Source of the DNA: Treponema sp.
GTDB taxonomy: Bacteria > Spirochaetota > Spirochaetia > Treponematales > Treponemataceae
DNA: 53,531 bases
NCBI GenBank assembly: GCA_016293495.1
Contig: JAEDED010000015.1
Span: forward strand, 1 to 53,531
Direction: 5' to 3'
The notes under the pieces were generated by a model. That model was not told the DNA's origin and ran no database searches. It saw only the letters and a list, made by a program, of their open reading frames with translations. Shown in pieces: positions 25,621-34,532 of this stretch (positions are counted from its first letter, which is position 1; the number at the start of each line of letters is the position of its first letter). The position numbers were made by a program, and so were the translations under genes.

Positions 25621-28600
25621 TTATAACTCGATTCTGTCAGTTTTACCAGCAGTTTTTTTGCCTTTGATGCAGAACATTGCCTTTGAACAGTGTTTAAGGG
25701 AATTTTCATACAAACGGACTGCGGCTTTATGCATGTCTTGAGGCGTTACCTGAAGTGTAAGACGGATTCTGTTATTGACGTCTTTCTGGTCTATACAGGT
25801 CAAAAAACGTTCAAATCCGACATATCCGAGGGCTTTTGGAGTACGAGGTTTAAGTTCACTGCTGAAAGCACCTGTTACGGCTTTTTCTACTTCATCCTCA
25901 GTAAAATTATGTTCTGCCCCTTCTTTAAGACATTTAGAAATTTCAAGAATTGATTTTTCAGGATCTGGATCTCTGTAAGTCAGCACGGTAAAAATCTGTT
26001 CAACTGAATCATTATGGGCAAATGCGCCATATGCACCGCACACAGTTCTGATTCTTTCCCAGAGAAGAGAATTCGAAAGCCAGTGCGCATAAACAGCTTC
26101 GGCAGCCGCTTCTATTGTCGAGTAAGGGGAACATTCAAAATGACATGCACCATAACCTACCTGAACGTCTTTTTCAAAACAGAGCTCATCTGAATTTTCC
26201 TTTTTAAACTTAATCAGATTTTTAATTTTTTCAAATGTATTTTCAGGATTAACAGCTTCTGGCTGTTTAAGCGAAAGTTTTTCTGCAAATTTTTTAATAT
26301 CTTCAACTGCGGCTGTCTTTGAAGAAGAATCGCAGACAAGATCAATAACTGCTCCTGAGGAGAAAATCTTCTTTGCAATTTCTGTAAGTCTTCTGCTTAC
26401 AAGCTTATATTTTCCTTTAATCGAACGGAGAAAATAAAGGTTTGTAATTCCAGAAAGTACTTCGTCAACTGCCTTAGATCTGTTCATAAAACTTGCTGCG
26501 ATTAAGCCCATATAAACGTGACCGTTTCCAGAAAGTGAACTTTCAAAATCAAGAAGGAATTCATCGAAAAGAAGTTTAATTCTTTTTATGTCCTTCAAGT
26601 TATGGTAAAGAATACAGTCAGAAATGAAATCAAGTGTCGGCTTTGTATTTTCGGCAAGCATTTTGACACGCATGCACATCCATTCCCTTCCGATAAATCC
26701 ATACTTTGAATATTCGTTTCTGATATTTTTTCCAAGTTCTGTGTTTGAACATTCCCCGGTAATTGAATCACAATAAAAATCAGCAGAATATTTATTTGCA
26801 AGTCTTGTAGCTTTATGCCATGGCAGATCTTTCCAGCCGATTTCGGTAATCATAAACATGAGCAGCGGAAGATAATAATAATCTTCTGTATCAAGAACAT
26901 CAAAAGGAAAACAGATGGAAAAATAATTGATTCCTTTTGTATTTTCAACATTGCACATAAAAGGAACTTTCTTATCAGGGCAATATTCGAGCATCTCAAA
27001 TTGTGTTTTAATTTGAGGAATTGAATATCTGATTTTTCTTGCATTTATATGAGGAAGACATTTTAAAAGTTCTGTTTCATCCTGCTGCTGAAAAGTTCTG
27101 AGCTTTGAAATATCTTCATCGAGCTGTTCATCAGAGATTTTACTTTTCAGAAGTTCAATCTGTTCATTTTCAACAATGCGGTATTTTTTTGCAAACTCAG
27201 GGCTTGGAGTAACAACACAGACAGCAGTCTGATTATTATCGATAAAATATTCTTTAAGAAGATTTACAAGGAACTTATCATCTTCCTTGATTTTTTTCTT
27301 AACATTATCAAAGGCTTTCTGAATATGAAGTCCGTCCGACGGAGATTCACCCATCATCCACTGCTTAAACGCACGACGAAGGAGAACAAGAGAATAAGGA
27401 CCGCTTGCTCTTTTAACTTCTTTAGTTGAAATCTCAATATCCATCAGGGCAGAATCAATGTCATCCTGATCAATTCCATTTTTAACGAGATTTTCGATTG
27501 TTTTATTTATAATTTTCTTAAGCTTTTCAACTTTATTTTTTTTGATACCGTCAACGCCAACCGTAAAGAAATTAAAATGACCGCGTATAACTAAACTACT
27601 TAACGGAGAAACTTCTTTTGCAAGTCCAGAATCAATTATCGCCTTAAGCAGCGGAGACCCATCATTCTGAACAAGAATCTGACTGATAAGACGGTATTTA
27701 ATTGTATCTTCAATATTAATGGTATCTTCAAGACGCCACGAAAAGAACACTGATGGATCTTCTTCTTTATCTTTTTCAACAACATTCGGTGCTAAAACTT
27801 CAATTCTGTTTGTTTTCTCGAATACAGGAGCTTTTTCATTTTTAAGAATTTCAAGCGCTGTTTTTGTCTGAACAGGAAATGAATCAAGTTTTTCTTCAAG
27901 TCTGTCAATAAGACATTCCTGTAAAAAATCAAGCTGTTTTTCTGTTGGAATATTTCCGTAAAGAAAAACAAAACAGTTATCCGGGCGATAAAATCTATTG
28001 TAATATTCAAGATACTGTTCGTAAGTTAATGAAGGAATTTCTGCAGGGTCTCCACCAGAGTCCTTTACATATATTGTTTCCGGAATAATAGATTTACAGA
28101 CGGCAGAAGTACACGCAGCATCAAAGGAAGAATAAACTCCTTTCATTTCGTTATAAACTACACCCTGTATTGAATATTTTCCTTCTGCATCTTTTTCAAG
28201 ATGATAAGCTTCCTGCATGAACGCTTCTTTTTTAAGATTAGGAAAGAATACGCTGTCTGCATAAACAGACATAAGATTAAAATAATCTTCTTCAATAACT
28301 GAACTTACCGGATACATTGTATTGTCAGGTGAAGTCATCGCATTCAAAAAAGTTTTTAGAGACTGATTTTCAAGATTGATAAAAGGATCTCTTAACGGAA
28401 ATTTCTGAGAACCGCAAAGTACTGAATGTTCAAGAATATGTGCAAAACCGTTGGAACAATCAGGCGGAGTTCTAAAACAAAAACTGCAGAGATTTTCTAC
28501 ATCATTATTAAAAAGATGATAAACTTCAAGACCAGTTTTTTTATGGCGAAGATGAATTCCTTTTGAAGCAAAATCAGGAATATCATCATATGAGATAACT

Positions 28601-28635
28601 TCAAAACCTTTATATTCTTTTATATTATTTTCCAT
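25621..28635 (-). CDS. M16C zinc metallopeptidase (presequence protease/falcilysin type)
   Basis: 1004 residues, the single-chain two-half length of the M16C branch. The inverted zinc motif HILEH is at 66-70, followed by the SVLCGSQKFPLRDPF segment typical of PreP/Cym1, and a distal Glu ligand in GVVYNEMKG. All residues for activity are present. No signal peptide, so it is cytoplasmic and probably degrades short peptides. The SD AGGAGA precedes the ATG. It sits between fliG and a 71-residue protein gene in an apparent operon. Confidence 0.92.
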   Translation of the reverse strand: MENNIKEYKGFEVISYDDIPDFASKGIHLRHKKTGLEVYHLFNNDVENLCSFCFRTPPDCSNGFAHILEHSVLCGSQKFPLRDPFINLENQSLKTFLNAMTSPDNTMYPVSSVIEEDYFNLMSVYADSVFFPNLKKEAFMQEAYHLEKDAEGKYSIQGVVYNEMKGVYSSFDAACTSAVCKSIIPETIYVKDSGGDPAEIPSLTYEQYLEYYNRFYRPDNCFVFLYGNIPTEKQLDFLQECLIDRLEEKLDSFPVQTKTALEILKNEKAPVFEKTNRIEVLAPNVVEKDKEEDPSVFFSWRLEDTINIEDTIKYRLISQILVQNDGSPLLKAIIDSGLAKEVSPLSSLVIRGHFNFFTVGVDGIKKNKVEKLKKIINKTIENLVKNGIDQDDIDSALMDIEISTKEVKRASGPYSLVLLRRAFKQWMMGESPSDGLHIQKAFDNVKKKIKEDDKFLVNLLKEYFIDNNQTAVCVVTPSPEFAKKYRIVENEQIELLKSKISDEQLDEDISKLRTFQQQDETELLKCLPHINARKIRYSIPQIKTQFEMLEYCPDKKVPFMCNVENTKGINYFSICFPFDVLDTEDYYYLPLLMFMITEIGWKDLPWHKATRLANKYSADFYCDSITGECSNTELGKNIRNEYSKYGFIGREWMCMRVKMLAENTKPTLDFISDCILYHNLKDIKRIKLLFDEFLLDFESSLSGNGHVYMGLIAASFMNRSKAVDEVLSGITNLYFLRSIKGKYKLVSRRLTEIAKKIFSSGAVIDLVCDSSSKTAAVEDIKKFAEKLSLKQPEAVNPENTFEKIKNLIKFKKENSDELCFEKDVQVGYGACHFECSPYSTIEAAAEAVYAHWLSNSLLWERIRTVCGAYGAFAHNDSVEQIFTVLTYRDPDPEKSILEISKCLKEGAEHNFTEDEVEKAVTGAFSSELKPRTPKALGYVGFERFLTCIDQKDVNNRIRLTLQVTPQDMHKAAVRLYENSLKHCSKAMFCIKGKKTAGKTDRIEL

Positions 28636-28662
28636 ATTAAGTTATATTCTCCTATAGTAAAA

Positions 28663-29814
28663 TTATTCTACGTATTCTTCTTCGTCACGGCCTTTAATTA
28701 TAAGCTCGCCGCTTTCCCATGCATGTCTGAGATGACTGTAAAATTTTTGAGTAATTTCATTGCAGTCTTTTTTAAGCATCGGTTTTCTGATTTCTTCTTC
28801 TTCCATAACTGCATCAGCTCTGATAACTGACATATTATGGAAAATCTTAGACCTGAAAGCATCGTTTTTGTCAGCAATGAGATATGCAAGTTCAGTATCA
28901 TTTAGTTCACGGATATAGGCCTGAAGGTATTTGTCATCACTGTTAATGACATCATCAATGGTAAAGAGTTTTTCCTGAAGTGCATCACCTAATAAAGGAT
29001 CATCATTTTTGATTGAAGAAAGAATCTCCTGTTCAGATTTAAAGTCCATTTTCTTAAGAATTTCTGCAAGAACAGACTGACCGTCAATTGATGTTGTTTT
29101 AATTTCAACCTGAGCAAGAGATTTTTCGTGAATTACTTTATCAAGACGTTTTAAAATATCAGGCGAAACTTTTTTGCTCTGAGCAAGATTAAGAATAACT
29201 TCTTTTTTATCCTTGTCATCCAGTTTATTAATAACATCTGCGGCTTTCTGTGGCGGAAGATATGAAAATACAACGGCACGTGTATTGTTTGCTTCATCTT
29301 TCAAAAGCTGAAGAATCTGTTCAGGCTGTTTGTCTGCAAGGTAAACAAAAGGTTTTTGTTCTTCTTTATAATTGAGGCGGTCCATAAGGTCCTGTGCCCT
29401 GTCACGACCAAAGGCTTTTTCAAGAATGAGCTGGGCAGTATGAGTTCCGCCGCCTTCTTTAACTCTTTCGATAAGGGAATTAAATTCTTCAAGAATTTTT
29501 GTTGCTTCATCAGGATCAATTTTTCTAATCGCAGTAATTTCAGGAATAATTTTTTCTGTTTCTTCCTGAGTGAGATTTTTTAATACTAATGCGGCCTGAT
29601 CAACACCAATGAGAATGAGGAATTTTGCAACACGACGGTAAACGTCTTCCTTGCCTTTTTCAGGAGATGGAACTTTTAAAAGTCCGCCGTGTGTCAAAGC
29701 ATCAGTTGCTGCCTGAACCTGAGGATCAGAAACGAAATGATTCGATTTAGAAGCTGTGTTCTTTTTTCCTGAAGCATTCTGATATGCATTCAATCTGTAT
29801 TTATTTAAATCCAT
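28663..29814 (-). CDS. fliG: Flagellar motor switch protein FliG paralogue (probably FliG1)
   Basis: 383 residues from the ATG at 29814, preceded by GAGGTG; the GTG at 29823 lies within that SD. The FliG N, middle and C domains can be followed: KFLILIGVDQAALVLKNLTQEETEKIIPEI, then the armadillo part with VFSYLPPQKAADVINKL and IDGQSVLAEILKKMD, then FTIDDVINSDDKYLQAYIREL. The charged torque helix is weaker than in canonical FliG. Spirochaetes carry two FliGs: FliG2 in the main flagellar operon, FliG1 elsewhere. The position here, outside any flagellar operon, points to FliG1. It is cotranscribed with the degenerate GGDEF protein and the M16C protease. Confidence 0.85.
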   Translation of the reverse strand: MDLNKYRLNAYQNASGKKNTASKSNHFVSDPQVQAATDALTHGGLLKVPSPEKGKEDVYRRVAKFLILIGVDQAALVLKNLTQEETEKIIPEITAIRKIDPDEATKILEEFNSLIERVKEGGGTHTAQLILEKAFGRDRAQDLMDRLNYKEEQKPFVYLADKQPEQILQLLKDEANNTRAVVFSYLPPQKAADVINKLDDKDKKEVILNLAQSKKVSPDILKRLDKVIHEKSLAQVEIKTTSIDGQSVLAEILKKMDFKSEQEILSSIKNDDPLLGDALQEKLFTIDDVINSDDKYLQAYIRELNDTELAYLIADKNDAFRSKIFHNMSVIRADAVMEEEEIRKPMLKKDCNEITQKFYSHLRHAWESGELIIKGRDEEEYVE

Positions 29815-29854
29815 AATTCCCACCTCATTATAAAGTTTAAGTAAATATACTTAA

Positions 29855-31375
29855 TTAAAAACCATGAATACTGGATTCAATTTTATTTTTAAACATTATC
29901 GCATGAGCACGGTTAATAGTCTGTTGAATATCTTCATCAGGATTTTCTTTTGAAGTCAGACCGTAATTAACAGTAAAATCATTTTTCAAATATTCATCAT
30001 CTTCGATAGCAGAAATAATTCTTTCAATTACATTCTGAGCAATTTTAATATCAGAATTAAAAAGAAGAACAATATTTCCATTTTCATATGCGGCAAAATC
30101 AGAACCGCGAATTTTATTTTTAATACATTCTGCGACTTTGATAAGTGCAAAGTTTTCGTTTATTTTTTCGTTGCTGGAATTAATATGAACGCTCAACGAA
30201 GCAGCTGTATAAGGGAATCTTCGGAAAATATTGATTTCGCGAATTTTTTTTACAAGAACATTCTGTGAAAATAAACCCGTTATATGATCAGTCATTGACG
30301 CCTGCTGAATTTCTGCAAAGTTTTCAAACAGATTTGAAATATTGTGAAGAATAAAATATGTACAGACAGTTGTTTTTGAAAAGTTAGTAACCTTATGAAA
30401 ATCAAGCTGACATATCAGTTTGTCGTTATTTTTTGTTTTGATATAAATCTGATCAATTGAAAAAGAGTCAGAAGGAACAGTTCCCAGCGGAACATAATCT
30501 TTTACAAAATCTTTTAAAGTAACTTTATAAATGTCTTTTGAGTTAAAATCAAAAAGTCTGGCAGCCTGTTTATTATAATCTGTTAAAAGACCATCAGCAT
30601 TAAAAATAACAGCTGCTTCTGTCAGATGATCAAAAAGTCTTGACCTTAATGTCTTTTTAACAAAAAAAGGTTTAGAGCAATAAGTAATTAAATAATAAAA
30701 GTAAGGAACACAACACGCAAAAATTATTGTTTCTGCAATAAAATTCTGCGGTGCATTAACATAAATAACAAAGAAAAATAATTCCAGAAAGAATACAGCG
30801 AGAATAAAAAATTCCTTTACACTGTTTTCAGGACCACGCATAATGATTCTGCCAACACTTACAAGAAGGTAAATTAAAATAATGCTGATCCAGAAAAATT
30901 CAAACAATTCCCACAAAGAACCGAATTCCGGGATGAGAATCATTGAATATTTTCCAACGATTGGTTTTATCGGATCAAATGATCTGATTACATAAGAATA
31001 AAAGCTTTCTGTCTGGATATTAATGAAGGTCATTGAACAGATCACAAAGACAATTACAGAAACAATAAATTTTACAAGAAAACTATTTTTTGATTTGGAA
31101 CTGAAGCGCTCAATATTAATTGCAGTCAGAGTACCAGAAAGCACTGTAAAAAGTGACACATAGGCAGATAAGAAAAGTTTTGAAATAAAAATTCCTTCAA
31201 CACCAAAATGGAGAAAAAATATATTTCCTCCAAGTGTCACAAGTAAGACAATAGAAATGATACTCAGACTGAAAAAATATTTGTCAGATTTTGCCTTATG
31301 TTTTAATCCATAAATTAGAAAAAAAATCTGACATGCAATCCCGAAAAACAGGATTGCAAAAAAATGAGCTACCAT
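29855..31375 (-). CDS. Seven-TM sensor with PAS and degenerate GGDEF domain
   Basis: 506 residues. The first ~235 residues have seven hydrophobic segments resembling the N-terminal 7TM region of some histidine kinases and cyclases. A PAS domain follows at about 245-345 (LFDHLTEAAVIFNADGLLTDYNKQAARLF). The C-terminal ~150 residues follow the diguanylate cyclase fold (DHITGLFSQNVLVKKI, then RGSDFAAYENGNIVLLF), but the GGDEF motif is replaced by ENGNI, so synthesis of c-di-GMP is not expected. It may bind nucleotide or signal by interaction. Its ATG overlaps the fusA stop by 7 bp (translational coupling). Confidence 0.8.
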   Translation of the reverse strand: MVAHFFAILFFGIACQIFFLIYGLKHKAKSDKYFFSLSIISIVLLVTLGGNIFFLHFGVEGIFISKLFLSAYVSLFTVLSGTLTAINIERFSSKSKNSFLVKFIVSVIVFVICSMTFINIQTESFYSYVIRSFDPIKPIVGKYSMILIPEFGSLWELFEFFWISIILIYLLVSVGRIIMRGPENSVKEFFILAVFFLELFFFVIYVNAPQNFIAETIIFACCVPYFYYLITYCSKPFFVKKTLRSRLFDHLTEAAVIFNADGLLTDYNKQAARLFDFNSKDIYKVTLKDFVKDYVPLGTVPSDSFSIDQIYIKTKNNDKLICQLDFHKVTNFSKTTVCTYFILHNISNLFENFAEIQQASMTDHITGLFSQNVLVKKIREINIFRRFPYTAASLSVHINSSNEKINENFALIKVAECIKNKIRGSDFAAYENGNIVLLFNSDIKIAQNVIERIISAIEDDEYLKNDFTVNYGLTSKENPDEDIQQTINRAHAIMFKNKIESSIHGF

Positions 31376-33423
31376 GCGCTGCCGAGGCCATCCGGTTTAA
31401 GCTGGAAGTGACTGAACTCCATTGTAAACGATGCTCTACCCTGTGTTGCAGAACGAAGGTTTGTTGAGAAACCGAACATTTTTGCCATAGGTGCCTGAGC
31501 ATGAACAAGTTCAGATGATGCCTTAGAATCCTGGCCCATAACCATTCCGCCGCGCTGAGTAACCTGACTCATTGCTTCGCCGACAAATTCTTTAGGGCAG
31601 GAAATTTCAACATTCATTACAGGTTCAAAAAGCTGTGGAGCTGCATCTTTGCAGGCTTTATCAAATGCCATTGCTGTACAAGAAGCAAATGCAAATGTTG
31701 TCGATGAAGTTTCGTTGTAATCGATTGCAGTAACATCAACCATTGTGTCTGTACAAGGATATCCGTACTGAATGCCGGAATCGAGTGAGCTTTTAACACT
31801 CTGTTCAATTGCTTCGATAATTTCATCAGGAATGTCTTTGCGACTTGCAGAAATTCTCCAGTCGTTTCCTTCACCCTGATTGCGTGGAGAAACTTTAATT
31901 GTAACGCCTGCAGTATTTTCTTTACCTGCAAGTACTTTAGAAAATTCTTCTTTAGCAGTATTTTCTGCTGTAACAGCTTCGCGGTAAGTAACCTGAGGAT
32001 TACCGACACGGCACTGAACGCCGAAGTCGTCCTTCATGCGGGTAACAAGAACGTCAAGGTGAAGCTCACCCATTCCCGAAATGATAAGCTGTCCAGTTTC
32101 TGCATCTTCGTGATGAGTGAATGTCGGATCTTCTTTAGAAAGAATCTCGAGTGTTTCGTTCATCTTGTCGCGTTCCGAAAGGCTTTCTGGTTCAATTGCG
32201 ATTGAGATTACAGGTTCAGGGAATTTTAGGCTTTCGAGCACTACTGGTAAACCTTCACTTCCGAGAGTGTCACCAGTCTGTGAAAGTTTAAGTCCGATGA
32301 ATACTGCGATGTCACCTGCAGAAACTGAATCCATTGGCTCTGATTTATTTGAATGCATGCGAAGGATGCGGTTAACTCTTTCGCGCTTATTTTTTCCTAC
32401 GTTGAATACCTGTGAGCCGGATGTGATTTTTCCTGAGTACATGCGGACATAACAGAGAGATCCCATTTCGCGGTCATGCTGGATTTTGAAAACAAGTCCG
32501 ACAGGCATTCCGTTTTCTTTAACAGGAACTTCAACTTCTTCTTCTTTGTCTTTTTTAATGCGAATTCCTTTTGCAGCAGGAACTTCGACTGGACTTGGAA
32601 GGTAATCAACAACAGCATCGATCAATGGCTGAATCCCCTGATTGTGACGCGCACTTCCCATTACGAAAGGAACGAAAGTGCGGTTAATTGTTCCGGCTCT
32701 GATTGCTTTTTTAAGCTGGTCGTTTGTAATTTCGCCGCCTTCAAGATAGATTTCTGCAAGAGCATCGTCGCTTGAAGCAACCATGTCGATTAATTTTTCG
32801 CGCCATTCATTTGCCATGTCCAGGCGGCTTGCATCGATGTCAATTTCTTCAAACTTTTCACCTTCAGAAGCTTCGTCCCAGCGGATTTCTTTCATTTTAA
32901 TAAGATCGATAACGCCTTCAAATTCTGGACCTTCTCCGATTGGAATCTGAAGTGCAAGACAGTCAGCGCCGAATTTGTTGTGCACATCTTCCATAGAACC
33001 GAAGAAGTCTGCACCGATACGGTCCATCTTGTTCATAAAGCCGATACGTGGAACGTTAAAGTTGTCTGCCTGCTTCCATACAGTTTCTGTCTGTGGCTGA
33101 ACTCCGTCAACCGCACAGATTACGGCAACCGCACCGTCAAGTACGCGAAGTGAACGTTCAACTTCGGCAGTAAAGTCTACGTGTCCCGGTGTGTCGATAA
33201 TATTAATCTGGTGATCTTTCCAGTAAGTAGTTGTAGCTGCAGAACAGATTGTAATTCCACGTTCCTGTTCCTGAGCCATCCAGTCCATAGTAGCCTGGCC
33301 GTCGTCAATTTCACCGATTTTATGTATTTTTCCAGTATAGTAAAGAATTCTTTCTGTAGTTGTAGTTTTTCCGGCATCGATGTGGGCCATGATACCGATG
33401 TTTCGCATTGTTTCTAATGACAT
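31369..33423 (-). CDS. fusA: Translation elongation factor G
   Basis: 684 residues. G1 motif AHIDAGKTTTTERILYYTG, G2 region ERGITICSAATT, G3 DTPGHVDF, G4 NKMD, then domains II-V ending QGRASFTMEFSHFQLKP. It drives translocation on the ribosome. Spirochaetes often carry two EF-G forms, one for translocation and one for ribosome recycling; I cannot tell from this copy which it is. The SD AGGGGA precedes the ATG. It is the first gene of an unusual operon with signalling and motility genes. Confidence 0.94.
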   Translation of the reverse strand: MSLETMRNIGIMAHIDAGKTTTTERILYYTGKIHKIGEIDDGQATMDWMAQEQERGITICSAATTTYWKDHQINIIDTPGHVDFTAEVERSLRVLDGAVAVICAVDGVQPQTETVWKQADNFNVPRIGFMNKMDRIGADFFGSMEDVHNKFGADCLALQIPIGEGPEFEGVIDLIKMKEIRWDEASEGEKFEEIDIDASRLDMANEWREKLIDMVASSDDALAEIYLEGGEITNDQLKKAIRAGTINRTFVPFVMGSARHNQGIQPLIDAVVDYLPSPVEVPAAKGIRIKKDKEEEVEVPVKENGMPVGLVFKIQHDREMGSLCYVRMYSGKITSGSQVFNVGKNKRERVNRILRMHSNKSEPMDSVSAGDIAVFIGLKLSQTGDTLGSEGLPVVLESLKFPEPVISIAIEPESLSERDKMNETLEILSKEDPTFTHHEDAETGQLIISGMGELHLDVLVTRMKDDFGVQCRVGNPQVTYREAVTAENTAKEEFSKVLAGKENTAGVTIKVSPRNQGEGNDWRISASRKDIPDEIIEAIEQSVKSSLDSGIQYGYPCTDTMVDVTAIDYNETSSTTFAFASCTAMAFDKACKDAAPQLFEPVMNVEISCPKEFVGEAMSQVTQRGGMVMGQDSKASSELVHAQAPMAKMFGFSTNLRSATQGRASFTMEFSHFQLKPDGLGSAW

Positions 33424-33574
33424 ATTTTCCCCTATGATAAATAACCTTTATATTATAGAACATAATATCGATTTTGAATAGATATTATCCTTCAACTATT
33501 CCTAATCCCAAAAAGTGCTCTCGAGCCAATACGTTCCTCATCGCTTTTTTTAAGGCTAAGTTTAATACTTTATA

Positions 33575-33603
33575 TTGAGATAAATTCAATAATTTATTAA
33601 AAT
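33575..33603 (+). promoter_or_regulatory. Promoter of tpiA
   Basis: TTGAGA (33575-33580), 17 bp, TAAAAT (33598-33603), then a leader of about 27 nt with the SD AGGAGT. Confidence 0.6.
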
Positions 33604-33636
33604 ATAGGCATATTTTTTAATATCAGGAGTCATAAT

Positions 33637-34386
33637 ATGGCACGCACACATTATATCGCTGGAAACTGGAAAATGAACACTTCTAAAGCAGAAGCAGTTG
33701 CTCTTGCTAAAGATCTCGTTGAACAGCTCAAAGGCAAAACAAACAAATACATGATCGGCGTTCCTTTCGTATACCTCGATGCAGTTGCTCAGGTTGTAAA
33801 AGGATCTAACATCATCCTCGCAGCTCAGGACTGTGCTGCAACATCAAACGGAGCTCACACTGGTGAAGTTTCTACAACTATGCTTAAAGACATTGGTTGT
33901 CAGTGTGTAATCCTTGGACACTCAGAACGCCGCCACGAAATCGGTGAATCAGATGAACTTATCAACAAAAAAGTTCGCAAAGCTTTATCTGACGGTCTTG
34001 AAGTTGACCTCTGTATCGGTGAACTTCTTTCTGAAAGAGAAGCTGGTGAAGCTGAACAGGTTTGTGCATTCCAGCTTTCTGCAGGTCTTGCTGGTGTTAC
34101 AGCTGAACAGATGAAGAACGTAACAATCGCTTACGAACCAGTTTGGGCTATCGGAACAGGAAAAGTTGCAACTCCTGAAGACGCTCAGGCAATCCACAAG
34201 TTTATCCGTAACTACATTGCAAAACTCTACGACCAGAAAGTAGCTGACGAAGTAATCATCCAGTACGGTGGATCAATGAAAGCAGAAAACGCACCTGAAC
34301 TTTTGGCTCAGCCAGACATTGACGGTGGATTGATTGGTGGAGCTTCTCTTAAAGCTTCTACATTTGTTCCTATCTGTGAACTTTAA
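33637..34386 (+). CDS. tpiA: Triosephosphate isomerase
   Basis: 249 residues, standard length. It interconverts dihydroxyacetone phosphate and glyceraldehyde-3-phosphate in glycolysis. Catalytic residues are in place: Lys in AGNWKMN, His in ILGHSERR, Glu in AYEPVWAIGTG, and the phosphate loop YGGSMKAEN and GLIGGASL. It has its own promoter, strong SD and terminator. Codon use is that of a highly expressed gene. Confidence 0.98.
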   Translation: MARTHYIAGNWKMNTSKAEAVALAKDLVEQLKGKTNKYMIGVPFVYLDAVAQVVKGSNIILAAQDCAATSNGAHTGEVSTTMLKDIGCQCVILGHSERRHEIGESDELINKKVRKALSDGLEVDLCIGELLSEREAGEAEQVCAFQLSAGLAGVTAEQMKNVTIAYEPVWAIGTGKVATPEDAQAIHKFIRNYIAKLYDQKVADEVIIQYGGSMKAENAPELLAQPDIDGGLIGGASLKASTFVPICEL

Positions 34387-34414
34387 TTTAATTTGAATTA
34401 ATTAATCAATAAAA

Positions 34415-34464
34415 GGGGCTGTCTTTTAGTATTTTCTGTTAATACTAAAGAAAGCCCTTTTTTT
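34415..34464. terminator. Terminator of tpiA, probably bidirectional
   Basis: GGGCT..CTTTTAGTATT pairs with AATACTAAAG.AAGCCC, with a T run on the right and AAAA on the left. It separates tpiA from the convergent surface lipoprotein gene. Confidence 0.85.
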
Positions 34465-34532
34465 AATGACCATAAAAAAATCAATTCTATTTTGCAATAC
34501 ATTTTTATATCATACAAATCAAAAGCCAATTA

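Noticed and set aside
33490..33550. Short minus-strand frame between fusA and tpiA (S-D-E-E-R-I-G-S-R-A...)
   Set aside because: It looks protein-like over about 18 codons, but an in-frame stop lies just upstream and there is no start or SD. Possibly a relic of a dispersed repeat; not called.
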